Shown here in pieces: positions 45,516 through 54,719 of a stretch of DNA of 64,000 nucleotides. The DNA is from Blautia sp. Lineage in GTDB: Bacteria; Bacillota; Clostridia; Lachnospirales; Lachnospiraceae. The stretch is taken from positions 51,056 to 115,055 of the forward strand of contig JAUUSJ010000001.1 of assembly GCA_030841965.1 (NCBI GenBank), given 5' to 3'. Position numbers and translations under genes: made by a program. Below the pieces are notes generated by a model. That model had not been told where the DNA came from. It did no database searches and saw nothing but the letters and a program-made list of their open reading frames with translations. Each line of letters starts with the position of its first letter. Positions within the stretch are counted from its first letter, which is position 1.

Positions 45516-46967
45516 ATGAAAAAACATGTGAAAGTATGGATTGGCGTTTTATCCTTTTTTTTCTTTTTTGGATGCATGATATACATGCCGAATGACGCCA
45601 GAGCGACTACATATCAACCAATGGATGGAGTTGACACAGCAATCTATCCATCGCAGGAGGAATCCATAGACCAGGATATGAGTGAGACAGAGGAGGAAGG
45701 AGACAGCATAGCGGCTAGTTATCCTTATCTTATCAAGGTAAACAAGAGAATGAATACCGTGACAATCTATGCGAAGGATTCCAAGGGAAACTACACAAAG
45801 CCAGTTAAGGCGATGGTTTGTTCGACGGGTTCTGCCACACCGATTGGAACTTTTAAGACTCCGGCAAAGTATCGTTGGGCGACTTTAATGGGACCAAGCT
45901 ATGGTCAGTATAGCACAAGAATCTATAAGGGATTTTTATTCCATTCTGTATGGTATTACCGCAATGGAGATAAGTCCTCTCAGTCCTACGCGCAGTATAA
46001 TAAGCTTGGGACGACAGCGTCACATGGATGTGTCCGTTTGACTGTGGCGGATGCAAAGTGGATTTATGACAAATGCCCTCTTGGAACAACGGTAACGATT
46101 TATAATAGCAGCAACCCTGGACCACTTGGAAAGCCGAAGGCATATAAGGTTCCTACGAACCAGAAGATGGGTTGGGACCCAACAGACCCAGATAAGGCGA
46201 ATCCATATAAGAAGGCGCCTACTATCACGATTTCTTCCAAGAAAAAGACAGAGGTAAAGAAGGGCAGCACATATAATGCCCTACAGTATGTGACCGCTAA
46301 GAGTGGACTTGGAGTGAATCTCACCTCGAAGATTAAGGTGAGCGGTAAGGTGGATACGAGTAAGCTTGGTAAGTACACATTAACTTATAAGGTGACAGAT
46401 TCATACGGTAATACAGCGTCCAAGAAGTTTACAGTATCTGTACTGAATTCTTATCCTACTTTTAGTGGAGTGAAGAATAAGACGGTTGGACTTAATACAA
46501 CGCAGGACTTAAAGGCAGGTATCACCGCAAAGGATAGAGATGGGAAGAATATTACTTCCAGAATTAAGATTGCCGTAGTCGGACCAGATAAGAAGGCTGT
46601 CGGATTAAAGGATGGCAAGATGGTCTGCACAAAGACAGGTGTGTACAAGGTTACTTATTATGTCACAGGCAATTCGGGACGCTCTGCTCAAAAGATAAGT
46701 AATATTACAGTACAAGATAGAAGAGTAAAACTATCTGTCTCGAATAAGACTGTAAAAGTGGGAACAAAAGGAAATATTTATATTGGTGTGGATTCCCTGA
46801 AGAATTACCAGGGGAAGAAATTAGCGATTGATAAGACAAATATAAAGACGACAGGAAAGCTTGATTTGAATACGCCTGGAACTTATAAGATTACTTATAC
46901 TGCGACAGAGAATAAATACCCTTCAAGAAAGGTGACAAAATCCGTGACAATTAAAGTTATCCAATAA
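45516..46967 (+). CDS. secreted L,D-transpeptidase (YkuD) with C-terminal Ig-like repeats
   Basis: 483 residues. A signal peptide or uncleaved anchor occupies residues 6-24 (VWIGVLSFFFFFGCMIYMP). The YkuD domain spans about 70-195, with the catalytic HGCVRL motif in TASHGCVRLTVADAKWIYD (Cys about 172). Such enzymes make 3-3 cross-links in peptidoglycan or attach proteins. From about 230 to the end there are three or so Ig-like domains (KVSGKVDTSKLGKYTLTYKV, GVYKVTYYVTGNSG, DLNTPGTYKITYTATEN) likely to bind the wall. A terminator follows. Confidence 0.9.
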   Translation: MKKHVKVWIGVLSFFFFFGCMIYMPNDARATTYQPMDGVDTAIYPSQEESIDQDMSETEEEGDSIAASYPYLIKVNKRMNTVTIYAKDSKGNYTKPVKAMVCSTGSATPIGTFKTPAKYRWATLMGPSYGQYSTRIYKGFLFHSVWYYRNGDKSSQSYAQYNKLGTTASHGCVRLTVADAKWIYDKCPLGTTVTIYNSSNPGPLGKPKAYKVPTNQKMGWDPTDPDKANPYKKAPTITISSKKKTEVKKGSTYNALQYVTAKSGLGVNLTSKIKVSGKVDTSKLGKYTLTYKVTDSYGNTASKKFTVSVLNSYPTFSGVKNKTVGLNTTQDLKAGITAKDRDGKNITSRIKIAVVGPDKKAVGLKDGKMVCTKTGVYKVTYYVTGNSGRSAQKISNITVQDRRVKLSVSNKTVKVGTKGNIYIGVDSLKNYQGKKLAIDKTNIKTTGKLDLNTPGTYKITYTATENKYPSRKVTKSVTIKVIQ

Positions 46968-46987
46968 TTAAGACAATAGACCATATT

Positions 46988-47038
46988 ATAGGGATGTCGG
47001 AATATGAATTTTTCATATTTTCTGGCATCCCTATTTTT
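46988..47038 (+). terminator. terminator after the L,D-transpeptidase gene
   Basis: ATAGGGATGTC-GGAATATGAA pairs with TTCATATT-TTCTGGCATCCCTAT around a small loop and is followed by TTTTT. Confidence 0.85.
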
Positions 47039-47040
47039 GA

Positions 47041-47113
47041 GAATTGCGGGAGCATATTGTGCGGAGCAATTCGGTATCATAGGGGTCAAAAGACCTTTTG
47101 TCTCCGACATCAT
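47041..47113 (+). repeat. two-hairpin repeat (family 2), copy c
   Basis: GAATTGC...GCAATTC encloses GCATATTGTGC; then GGTATCATAGGGGTCAAAAG and ACCTTTTGTCTCCGACATCA. It lies between the transpeptidase terminator and the flippase gene and produces a spurious N-terminal extension in that frame. Confidence 0.85.
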
Positions 47114-47198
47114 TTTTATCATTTTTTGGAATAAATTTAAGATAAGAAAAATACATTCAAATAAGACTGATGATTTTTCATCTATTCTGGAGTGTACT

Positions 47199-48692
47199 AT
47201 GCCATTTTTGAATGAGATTATAAAGGGGACATTAATATTAACAATTGCAGGATTGCTCTCTAGATTTTTGGGATTTTATAATCGTATTTATCTCTCTAAT
47301 TTGATTGGAGCAAGAGAGCTCGGAATTTATCAGCTTATTTTCCCAGTCTATATGGTATGCATGAGTATTTGTTGCAGTGGAATTCAGGTTGCACTTTCAA
47401 AAATGGTATCTGCTCTTTGGATTCAAAATCGCTATGAGAGTATGAGAAAACTAATGAGGGTGGCGATAGTTTTTTGTTTTAGCCTCTCGCTGATTTTGAG
47501 TATTCTTATGTATATTTTAGCCCCACAAATCTGTACGTATCTGATTCGAGAGCCTCGCTGCACGGCAAGTCTTCGGATTGTCATTTTATCTCTGCCCTTT
47601 GTTGCGATGAAATCTTGTCTACATGGGTATTCTCTCGGCTTAAAGAAGTCAGCTGTGTCTGCCGTCAGTCAGTTGCTTGAACAGATTGCGAGGGTTCTTG
47701 GAATCTATCTGCTCTCTATTATGGCTTTTTCGGATTCTCCCTCTGCCATCTTAGCGGCTTATGGCATGGTTATTGGAGAAATTGTCTCCTTTTTCTATAC
47801 AGCAAATCAATATCTGATTTATCAGAAGAAACTTCCAAAAGCTTCCATATCAACGCAAGTATCCTCCGGCAGATTCCTTCTAAAAGAATTATTGCAGGAT
47901 AGTATTCCACTCACAACGAATCGGCTTGCACTTACCTTACTCCAAAGCGTGGAGGCGATTCTTATGCCAGCGATGTTAAAGCTTTTTTATAAAGATTCCT
48001 CCCTCTCCCTTGAATTGTACGGAATTTTGACAGGTATGGTACTTCCATTTTTATTTTTCCCTGCGACATTGACGAATTCCTTATCTGTTATGTTGCTTCC
48101 GACAATCTCTGCTGCCAAAGTAAAGGGGCATCAAAAAACAATCTCACATACGACTAGTCGGAGCATTCATCTTTGTGTCTGTATCGGGATTATGAGTGCT
48201 TTTTTATTTTTATTATATGGAAAGGAACTGGGGATTACTGTCTTTTCAAATGAGACGGCAGGGGAGCTTTTGTTTCTTCTCTCCCTGCTCTGTCCTTTTT
48301 TATATATTTCTTCGAGTCTCTCTAGCATTTTAAACGGACTTGGTTATGCGACAACGACAGTTTGGCATAATTTTGTTTCCATTATTATCCGCATTGGGTT
48401 TATTTTATTTCTTATTCCGCTTATCGGAATAAAGGGATATATGTGGGGATTGCTTGCAAGCTATATCGTTTTACTCTTTCTTGACTTGATGAAAATCTCT
48501 TCCCTTGTGCAAATAAAATTCTCTGTCATAAAAACGATTTTTTTGCCAACTTTCTTCTCCCTGGCAGCGGGATTTGTGTCGAGTAATTTTTATGAGTATT
48601 TGCTTTTTCATTTTCCCGTTGGAAGCTTTGTCGGACTTGGAATTGCCTGTGCAATATTTGGAGGAATTTGTGGGATGTATTTGCTTATGTGA
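47199..48692 (+). CDS. SpoVB-like MATE/MOP superfamily polysaccharide or lipid II flippase
   Basis: 497 residues, almost wholly hydrophobic, with 12-14 membrane segments. The start FLNEIIKGTLILTIAGLLSR and FLGFYNRIYLSNLIGARELG (residues about 3-40) is the classical SpoVB/MurJ-like opening. GIQVALSKMVSA and LFFPATLTNSLSVMLLPTIS are further family segments. SpoVB is needed for spore cortex peptidoglycan; relatives export other lipid-linked sugars. A frame extending to 47004 runs through a family 2 repeat; CTGGAGTG upstream of 47199 supports this start. Next gene is convergent. Confidence 0.88.
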   Translation: MPFLNEIIKGTLILTIAGLLSRFLGFYNRIYLSNLIGARELGIYQLIFPVYMVCMSICCSGIQVALSKMVSALWIQNRYESMRKLMRVAIVFCFSLSLILSILMYILAPQICTYLIREPRCTASLRIVILSLPFVAMKSCLHGYSLGLKKSAVSAVSQLLEQIARVLGIYLLSIMAFSDSPSAILAAYGMVIGEIVSFFYTANQYLIYQKKLPKASISTQVSSGRFLLKELLQDSIPLTTNRLALTLLQSVEAILMPAMLKLFYKDSSLSLELYGILTGMVLPFLFFPATLTNSLSVMLLPTISAAKVKGHQKTISHTTSRSIHLCVCIGIMSAFLFLLYGKELGITVFSNETAGELLFLLSLLCPFLYISSSLSSILNGLGYATTTVWHNFVSIIIRIGFILFLIPLIGIKGYMWGLLASYIVLLFLDLMKISSLVQIKFSVIKTIFLPTFFSLAAGFVSSNFYEYLLFHFPVGSFVGLGIACAIFGGICGMYLLM

Positions 48693-48733
48693 TGAGAGAA
48701 AATATCCGTTCCAATATTTTACAGACCTTTTAT

Positions 48734-49552
48734 CTAGTTTACCAGGTGGTTTTGCACAGCAGACTCGATTAATCTCAGAAAATATTCATTTGTCGAGCCG
48801 ATAAGAGGCATTTTGGTCCACTGCTTTGTGACTGGATTCTTGACAGAGATAGTCATCTTGCTGAACTTGAAATTCACTCCCTTTTCCTCTAATGCCTGCA
48901 TCGCTTTTTCCAATAACTTGAATTCCTCGGAATCTGGCTCGAAAATCTTATCAATTGACTGGCGAAGTTCTATCTCTGCGCTCTCTAGTTTATTCCAGAG
49001 AGAATCCACAGTTGGATTTTCCAAGTTTTTAATATCTTTGTAGTATTTTTCTTGCATTTGTTTTACTTGTGCTTCGTTATATCCAAATTCATGGAGCATC
49101 TCATGTCCGAGACGATAGCGAATCGCTTCCTTACCTAAAAAGCGGTGAGCCATAATATCAAACATAATCTGATTATTGACAAAACAGCGGCTTCCGAGCA
49201 CGATGCTTCCACCCTGAGAGCCAGGGATAAGACCTTCGTTGATATTCCGAAGACCGTATCCAAGAGCGATAGTCAAGCTAGAATTTTTCTTGTCACTGCC
49301 GATTTTTCTTGCCATTTGTTCATATAGATTTGGGTCTATCTTTTCTAAAGTTGAGAGTACAGTAATTTCAATGCCATATCTCTTTTCTATCTTACTTCTT
49401 CTCAAACCAAAGTCAGATGTGATTTCTACAAACTGTATACCAAGTCCCAATTTTTCTCCTTTTTTCTTTATTTTATGATAGAAAGGGTCAAATTCTTTTG
49501 GGATAATTTTATAGTAATTGGATACTAATGTTAATTTTTCGAGATTTGTCAT
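48734..49552 (-). CDS. uncharacterised protein with an HExxH motif
   Basis: 272 residues, no signal peptide or membrane segment. The central part has RLGHEMLHEFGYNEAQVKQM (about residues 147-166), an HEMLH zinc-metalloprotease type motif. It is preceded by a glycine-rich region with IPGSQGGSIVLGSRCFVNNQ. The N-terminal 45 residues and the C-terminal part with KNPVTKQWTKMPLIGS are not recognised. HExxH within a helix suggests a zincin fold, but the third ligand is uncertain and the motif alone can occur by chance. Monocistronic, with GGGGAGG upstream of the ATG. Confidence 0.6.
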   Translation of the reverse strand: MTNLEKLTLVSNYYKIIPKEFDPFYHKIKKKGEKLGLGIQFVEITSDFGLRRSKIEKRYGIEITVLSTLEKIDPNLYEQMARKIGSDKKNSSLTIALGYGLRNINEGLIPGSQGGSIVLGSRCFVNNQIMFDIMAHRFLGKEAIRYRLGHEMLHEFGYNEAQVKQMQEKYYKDIKNLENPTVDSLWNKLESAEIELRQSIDKIFEPDSEEFKLLEKAMQALEEKGVNFKFSKMTISVKNPVTKQWTKMPLIGSTNEYFLRLIESAVQNHLVN

Positions 49553-49844
49553 ATGCTTTTCCTCCCCATAATTTATCTGGATATTATCTTGCTCTTAGTA
49601 TACTAAATTTTAGGATATGATACAAGAAATTCGATTGTAGATTCCGTGTCATTTAGTGGTATTTTTTTCGAGGTTTTGGGAGAACATCCAAAAACTAGAG
49701 TAGTTAAGTGGAGATAGTTTTTAAGAGGGGCAGGAGAGATATACGGTGGCAAAGCTGGGGAAAATTATTTTACAAACTTTGGCAGATATGATAAATTAAA
49801 ATATAATATGACAAGAGAAAAGGTAGAAAGGATTTTTCAGATAT
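49553..49844 (+). other. leader region of the molybdenum cofactor operon
   Basis: 292 bp between divergent genes. TTTACA (49769) and a weak TAAATT 17 bp on might be the moaA promoter. I looked for the molybdenum cofactor riboswitch pattern and did not find it. No gene is seen. Confidence 0.4.
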
Positions 49845-50810
49845 ATGAGAGACAATTACGAGAGAGAAATTGATTATATGAGAATTTCCTTGACAGACCG
49901 CTGTAATCTTTGCTGCCGCTATTGTATGCCTGATGATATTGAGTTTATGCCCATGAGTGAGATTTTGACTTTGGAGGAGATTGTCATAATCTGTGAGGAG
50001 GCGGCAAAGATTGGCATCCGAAAGCTTAAGGTGACAGGAGGAGAGCCACTTGTGAGAGGAGGATGTGTAGAACTGATTGGAAGGTTGAAGAAGATTCCAG
50101 GAATTGAGCAGGTGACAATGACGACCAATGGAGTGGCTCTATCGGATATGGCAAAGAGGCTGAAAGAAAATGGTCTGGATGCGATTAATATCAGTTTAGA
50201 CACATTAAACAGAGAAAAATTTAGGCAGATTACAGGATATGATAAATTTGACAGAGTGATGGGGGCGATTAGAAAATGCTGTGAGATTGGAATTCGGACG
50301 AAGATAAATATAGTATTACAGAGAGATACAAACGAGGATGAGTGGGAAGAAATGATATTATTGGCAAAGAAATACCCTCTGGATTTGCGTTTTATAGAGA
50401 TGATGCCGATTGGATTAGGAAAGGATTTCGAGCCGATCGATAATGAAACGATATTAGAAAAAATAAGAGATAAATATCCACAAATACGAGAAGATAAAGA
50501 TATGCATGGGAATGGACCGGCAGTCTATTATTCTATCCCAGGATTTTTAGGTGCAATTGGATTTATCAATGCGATACATGGAAAGTTCTGTAATAGTTGT
50601 AATCGAATCCGATTGACATCCACAGGTCAGATAAAACCTTGCCTTTGTTTTGAGGATTATGTGGATATAAAACAGGCAGTCAGATATGGAAGTAGGGAGG
50701 ATGTTAAAAGACAGCTTTGCCTGGCAGTTTTAAAAAAACCAAAGCAACATAATTTTGAAAAGACAGATGCCGTCACAGAGTCAAAAAAAATGGTGCAGAT
50801 AGGAGGATGA
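49845..50810 (+). CDS. moaA: GTP 3',8-cyclase MoaA
   Basis: MoaA is the radical SAM enzyme that rearranges GTP in the first step of molybdopterin synthesis. The 321 residues carry the N-terminal cluster motif CNLCCRYCMP (CxxxCxxC, residues 21-29) and KVTGGEPLVRGGCVELIG. The second cluster motif is FCNSCNRIRLTSTGQIKPCLC near residue 256 (about 250-275). The C-terminal GG dipeptide important for activity is present (MVQIGG). It opens a same-direction run of five genes (moaA, MOSC-mog, moeA-like, moaC, modC-like). Confidence 0.95.
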   Translation: MRDNYEREIDYMRISLTDRCNLCCRYCMPDDIEFMPMSEILTLEEIVIICEEAAKIGIRKLKVTGGEPLVRGGCVELIGRLKKIPGIEQVTMTTNGVALSDMAKRLKENGLDAINISLDTLNREKFRQITGYDKFDRVMGAIRKCCEIGIRTKINIVLQRDTNEDEWEEMILLAKKYPLDLRFIEMMPIGLGKDFEPIDNETILEKIRDKYPQIREDKDMHGNGPAVYYSIPGFLGAIGFINAIHGKFCNSCNRIRLTSTGQIKPCLCFEDYVDIKQAVRYGSREDVKRQLCLAVLKKPKQHNFEKTDAVTESKKMVQIGG

Positions 50811-50811
50811 G

Positions 50812-51747
50812 ATGGGAATTGTAAAGGGAATATGTATAAGCAAGAAGAGGGGAACTCAAAAAACAGAGGTTTCCACTGCCGAACTTAAGGAAAATTGGGG
50901 CTTAATAGGGGACGCTCACGCAGCAAATTGGCATAGACAGGTGAGTTTGCTTTCTTTTGAGAAGATAGAAGATTTTAGGAAGAAAGGAGCCGAGATTGAT
51001 TTTGGGGCGTTTGGGGAAAATTTGATTATCGAGGGATTTGACCTTTGCTCTATTCCAGTTGGAAGTAAAATTGCAGTCGGTGATACTTTATTAAGAGTGA
51101 CACAGATTGGGAAGGAATGTCATTCACACTGTGAGATATATCAGACAATGGGAGATTGTATTATGCCAAGAGAGGGGATTTTTGCCGAGGTTTTAGAGGG
51201 AGGAAGGATTCAAGTTGGAGATAAGGTTACAGTATTTCCGCTGGAAAAAGACCGTCCGATTACAGTTGCGGTTATTACGATGAGTGATAAGGGAGCAAGG
51301 GGAGAGCGAGAGGATAAGAGTGGACCGACTGTCTGCGAGATGGTAAAGGCGGCTGGCTGGGAAGTGATAGAGACTGTCTTGATTCCCGATGACAAAGATT
51401 TGATTAAGAGGCAGCTTATAAGGCTTGCAGACCAAAGGCAGGTGAATCTTATTTTGACAACTGGAGGAACTGGCTTTGCAGAGCGTGATGTGACACCGGA
51501 GGCGACGCAGGAAGTTTGTGACCGCATGGCAAATGGAATCGCAGAGGCAATTCGAGCTTATTCTATGACGATTACGAAGAGGGCAATGCTAAGTCGGGCT
51601 GTATCAGGCATCCGAAAAAAGACGCTGATTGTAAATTTGCCTGGAAGTCCAAAGGCAGTGAGAGAAGCCTTAGAATTTATTATTCCAGAGCTTCCACATG
51701 GAATTGGGATTCTCTGCGGGACAGAAGGAGAATGTGCGCAAAGTTAA
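50812..51747 (+). CDS. MOSC domain fused to MogA/MoaB-type molybdopterin adenylyltransferase
   Basis: 311 residues in two parts. Residues 1-145 are a MOSC domain (GLIGDAHAANWHRQVSLLSFE, GAFGENLIIEGFDL, KECHSHCEIYQTMGDCIMPREGIFAEV), a fold seen in sulfur-carrying and cofactor-sulfurating proteins. Residues about 155-311 are a MogA/MoaB domain (VAVITMSDKGARGEREDKSG, LILTTGGTGFAERDVTPEAT, NLPGSPKAVREAL) that adenylates molybdopterin before metal insertion. The start is one base after the moaA stop codon. This fusion occurs in clostridia and suggests linked cofactor adenylation and delivery or sulfuration. Confidence 0.92.
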   Translation: MGIVKGICISKKRGTQKTEVSTAELKENWGLIGDAHAANWHRQVSLLSFEKIEDFRKKGAEIDFGAFGENLIIEGFDLCSIPVGSKIAVGDTLLRVTQIGKECHSHCEIYQTMGDCIMPREGIFAEVLEGGRIQVGDKVTVFPLEKDRPITVAVITMSDKGARGEREDKSGPTVCEMVKAAGWEVIETVLIPDDKDLIKRQLIRLADQRQVNLILTTGGTGFAERDVTPEATQEVCDRMANGIAEAIRAYSMTITKRAMLSRAVSGIRKKTLIVNLPGSPKAVREALEFIIPELPHGIGILCGTEGECAQS

Positions 51748-51814
51748 TTAGATAAGAAAGGGATTTAGCGAAGTTGATTCGTCATCTATAGATTTAGAAA
51801 GGAAGGAAAATACA

Positions 51815-52849
51815 GTGAAACAGATAAGAGTAGAGGATGCAGTGGGACAGGTTTTATGTCACGATATCACACAGATTATTAAGGGTGTCACAAAGGATGC
51901 GGTTTTTAGAAAGGGTCATATTATTACCGAGGAAGATATTCCAGTTTTATTAAGTGTTGGGAAGGAAAATATTTATGTCTGGGAAAATGACGAGACGAAG
52001 CTTCACGAAAATGATGCAGCCATGATTTTATATGATATTTGCAAAGGAGAGCATATGCATGGCTCTGAGGTAAAGGAGGGAAAAATCGAGCTGATTGCCG
52101 ATTGTGACGGTGTATTAAAAATTGACCGTCAGAAATTAAGGGCAGTGAATTCTCTCGGCGAGATGATGATTGCCTCTCGCCACGGAGATTTTCCAGTAAA
52201 AAAAGGAGATAAACTTGCAGGAACTCGTATTATTCCTCTTGTCATTGAGAAGGAAAAGATGGAGCGTGCCAGGAAAGTGGCAGGAGAGACACCGATTTTT
52301 GAGATTCTTCCATTTACATCGAAAACAGCCGGAGTGATTGCAACGGGAAGTGAAGTCTATTATAAGAGGATTGAGGATACCTTTACTCCGGTTATTATTG
52401 AAAAATTGGCGGAATATAATGTCCCAGTTATAAAACATATCATTTGTGATGATAATCATGAGATGATTACAGACGAGATTCAAAAGATGATTGAGGAGGG
52501 AATCGAGATGATTATCTGTACAGGGGGGATGAGTGTAGACCCTGATGATAAAACGCCGCTTGCGATTAAAAATGCGGGAGTAGATATGGTGACTTACGGG
52601 GCACCAGTGCTTCCAGGAGCCATGTTTTTACTGGGATACTATAATGGAAAAAATGGAAAAATTCCAGTGATGGGTCTTCCAGGATGTGTGATGTATGCAA
52701 AGAGAACGATTTTTGACTTAGTTCTTCCGAGAGTGCTGACAGATGAGATACTCACAAAGGAAGATTTTGAAGTGCTCGGTGAGGGAGGACTTTGCCTTAA
52801 CTGTCCAGTCTGTACTTTCCCTAATTGTGGATTTGGAAAGGGTGTGTAA
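51815..52849 (+). CDS. MoeA-like molybdopterin-binding protein with cysteine-rich tail
   Basis: 344 residues, shorter than MoeA (about 400). It begins [20 protein letters not shown] and contains a MoCF_biosynth domain from about 165 to 310 ([60 protein letters not shown]). The C-terminal 17 residues form a [17 protein letters not shown] tail likely to bind metal or a cluster. It lacks the last MoeA domain, so it may be a molybdopterin chaperone or the local molybdenum insertase. GTG start at 51815 with AAAGGAAGG upstream. Confidence 0.85.
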   Translation: MKQIRVEDAVGQVLCHDITQIIKGVTKDAVFRKGHIITEEDIPVLLSVGKENIYVWENDETKLHENDAAMILYDICKGEHMHGSEVKEGKIELIADCDGVLKIDRQKLRAVNSLGEMMIASRHGDFPVKKGDKLAGTRIIPLVIEKEKMERARKVAGETPIFEILPFTSKTAGVIATGSEVYYKRIEDTFTPVIIEKLAEYNVPVIKHIICDDNHEMITDEIQKMIEEGIEMIICTGGMSVDPDDKTPLAIKNAGVDMVTYGAPVLPGAMFLLGYYNGKNGKIPVMGLPGCVMYAKRTIFDLVLPRVLTDEILTKEDFEVLGEGGLCLNCPVCTFPNCGFGKGV

Positions 52850-52851
52850 AG

Positions 52852-53334
52852 ATGGAATTTACGCATTTTAACAAAACTGGAGAGGCAATTATGGTTGATA
52901 TCGGACAGAAGAAAGATACAGAGCGAATTGCCACGGCGAGGGGAAGTATTTCTATGTCAAGGGAATGCTATAAAAAAGTGGTAGAGGGGAATATGAAAAA
53001 GGGAGATGTGCTTGGTATCGCTAGAATTGCAGGTATTATGGGTGCAAAAAAAACATCAGAGCTGATTCCGCTTTGTCATATTTTAAATATTACAAATGTG
53101 GAGATTGATTTTGAGTTTTGCGAGGAGGAAGATAAAATTATAGCTTCTTGTACGGTAAAAACCGTCGGAAAGACGGGCGTTGAGATGGAGGCATTAACGG
53201 GAGTTAATATTTGTCTGCTCACAATTTATGATATGTGCAAGGCCGTGGATAGGGCGATGGAGATTTCAGATATTTATGTCTGTGAGAAGTCTGGGGGAAA
53301 AACTGGGGATTTTATAAATCCGAACCATAAGTAA
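52852..53334 (+). CDS. moaC: cyclic pyranopterin monophosphate synthase MoaC
   Basis: MoaC completes the conversion of the MoaA product to cyclic pyranopterin. 160 residues from 52852: [70 protein letters not shown], all typical (split here to short pieces), and the end [10 protein letters not shown]. The ATG lies 2 bp after the preceding stop with GGAAAGGGTG upstream, so the frame start at 52825 is not needed. Confidence 0.96.
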   Translation: MEFTHFNKTGEAIMVDIGQKKDTERIATARGSISMSRECYKKVVEGNMKKGDVLGIARIAGIMGAKKTSELIPLCHILNITNVEIDFEFCEEEDKIIASCTVKTVGKTGVEMEALTGVNICLLTIYDMCKAVDRAMEISDIYVCEKSGGKTGDFINPNHK

Positions 53335-53350
53335 ATTTGGAGTGAGGTCA

Positions 53351-54394
53351 GTGGCGATAAATATAAAGATAAAGAAAATAGTTGATAATTTTAAACTTGA
53401 TATAGAAATGCAAAGTGATAGTAAGAGAATAGGCATACTCGGGGCGTCGGGCTGTGGGAAGAGCATGACGTTAAAAACGATTGCCGGTGTCGAGTATGTA
53501 GATGAGGGATATATTGAGGTGGATGGAAGGGTTTTGCTTGACACGAAAAAGAGAGTGAATAAGAAGCCGCAAAAAAGGAAAATTGGATATCTATTCCAAA
53601 ACTATGCTCTATTTCCGACAAAGACGGTAGAGTATAATGTGATGGCGGGACTTAGGGGGACGAGGGAACAAAATAAAAAGCGGGCTAGAGAAATGATGGA
53701 GAAGTTTCAGATTCAGGGGTTAGAGGCGAGACTTCCAGGAGAGCTCTCAGGAGGGCAACAACAGAGAGTGGCACTCGCAAGAATTATGGCGTATGAGCCA
53801 GATATGATATTATTGGATGAGCCGTTTTCTGCTCTGGATAGTTTTCTAAAGGATAGGCTAAAACAGGAATTATTGGAGATGCTAAGTGACTATGAGGGAA
53901 GGATTGTCTTAGTATCGCATAGTCGAGATGAGATTTATCAGTTTACGGATGAGCTTTTTGTTATGGAAAATGGAAAAATTATGTGCAGTGGACCTACGAG
54001 AGAAATTTTTCAAAATCCGAAAAAAGTGGCGGCGGCTCGTCTTACTGGATGTAAAAATATCGTTCCGATTGAGAGGAAGGATAAGCATTCTTTTTCTATT
54101 CCAAATTGGAGAGCGGAGATTTATGTGGATGGAGATATTCCAGATAATGTAAAATATATTGGGTATCGTGCGCATGGTTTTATTCCGGTATGGGGAGAGA
54201 GAAGGAAAAATTGCATTCCGTTTCGGCTTAGCAGTAGGGCGGACCTTCCGTTTGAGAAGAAATTTTTTCTTAAGAGTGAGACAGACGAAGAGATTTGTTG
54301 GTTTGTGCAGCAGGATAGGTGGGGGGAGCTTGAAGAAAGGGGAATGCCGGATTTCTTGCAGATTGAGGAGGAGAAAGTGTTGTATTTGGAGTGA
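53351..54394 (+). CDS. modC: molybdate-type ABC transporter ATP-binding protein (ModC-like)
   Basis: 347 residues. The ABC ATPase core has Walker A GASGCGKSMTL, the Q-loop LFQNYALFPTKTV, the signature LSGGQQQRVALAR, Walker B MILLDEPFSAL and the H-loop VSHSRDEIYQ. A C-terminal regulatory domain follows, KNIVPIERKDKHSFSIPNWR to LEE, with a YIGYRAHGFIPV segment as in the ModC TOBE-like region. No modA or modB is in the window. The start GTG at 53351 has GGAG 9 bp upstream; a GTG at 53342 sits directly against it. Its place after moaC links it to molybdate supply. Confidence 0.85.
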   Translation: MAINIKIKKIVDNFKLDIEMQSDSKRIGILGASGCGKSMTLKTIAGVEYVDEGYIEVDGRVLLDTKKRVNKKPQKRKIGYLFQNYALFPTKTVEYNVMAGLRGTREQNKKRAREMMEKFQIQGLEARLPGELSGGQQQRVALARIMAYEPDMILLDEPFSALDSFLKDRLKQELLEMLSDYEGRIVLVSHSRDEIYQFTDELFVMENGKIMCSGPTREIFQNPKKVAAARLTGCKNIVPIERKDKHSFSIPNWRAEIYVDGDIPDNVKYIGYRAHGFIPVWGERRKNCIPFRLSSRADLPFEKKFFLKSETDEEICWFVQQDRWGELEERGMPDFLQIEEEKVLYLE

Positions 54395-54400
54395 GAGGGA

Positions 54401-54545
54401 TAGACGCTAAAAGGGCGAGGGAGTGGTTGAGGTGGGGATAGACGCTGAGAGAGCGAGGGGGGATAGAGAGGTTGAGGTGGGGACAGACGCTAGGAGAGAG
54501 GAAGATTTGAGATGGAGACAGACGCTAAGAGAGCAAACCGGTATC
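54401..54545 (-). repeat. four diverged tandem copies of the GTCT-side end of element copy 4
   Basis: TAGACGCT or CAGACGCT begins at 54401, 54439, 54484 and 54519, each followed by an AG-rich tail resembling AAGAGAGC. The last one is the real end of element copy 4. The period varies from 35 to 45 bp. Confidence 0.7.
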
Positions 54546-54719
54546 TGTCCTGAAAACACGTTCGTTCCCACGATTTTTCGACATACGCCGATTTTTGCCG
54601 CCTCCCGCAAACTCACGCCTACGGCGCTCAGACAGTGCTCCAGCGGCAAAGCTAAGTATATCGAAAAATCGCTCCACTCTCTATCGTTTTCAGGGCAGAT
54701 ACCGGTTTGCTCTCTTGGC
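54524..54719 (-). repeat. 196-nt palindromic element, copy 4
   Basis: Arms 54524-54557 and 54686-54719 are complementary at 32 of 34 positions; both exceptions are T-G pairs, which stay paired in RNA of the plus strand. The apical hairpin in element orientation is GCGCC-GTA-GGCGT and the long stem is the CGATTTTTC/GAAAAATCG version. The TACACA end faces right. Confidence 0.9.

Noticed and set aside
47004..47198. 65-residue N-terminal extension of the SpoVB-like flippase
   Set aside because: It begins in the terminator hairpin of the preceding gene and runs through a family 2 repeat. The internal ATG at 47199 has a ribosome site and matches the family start.
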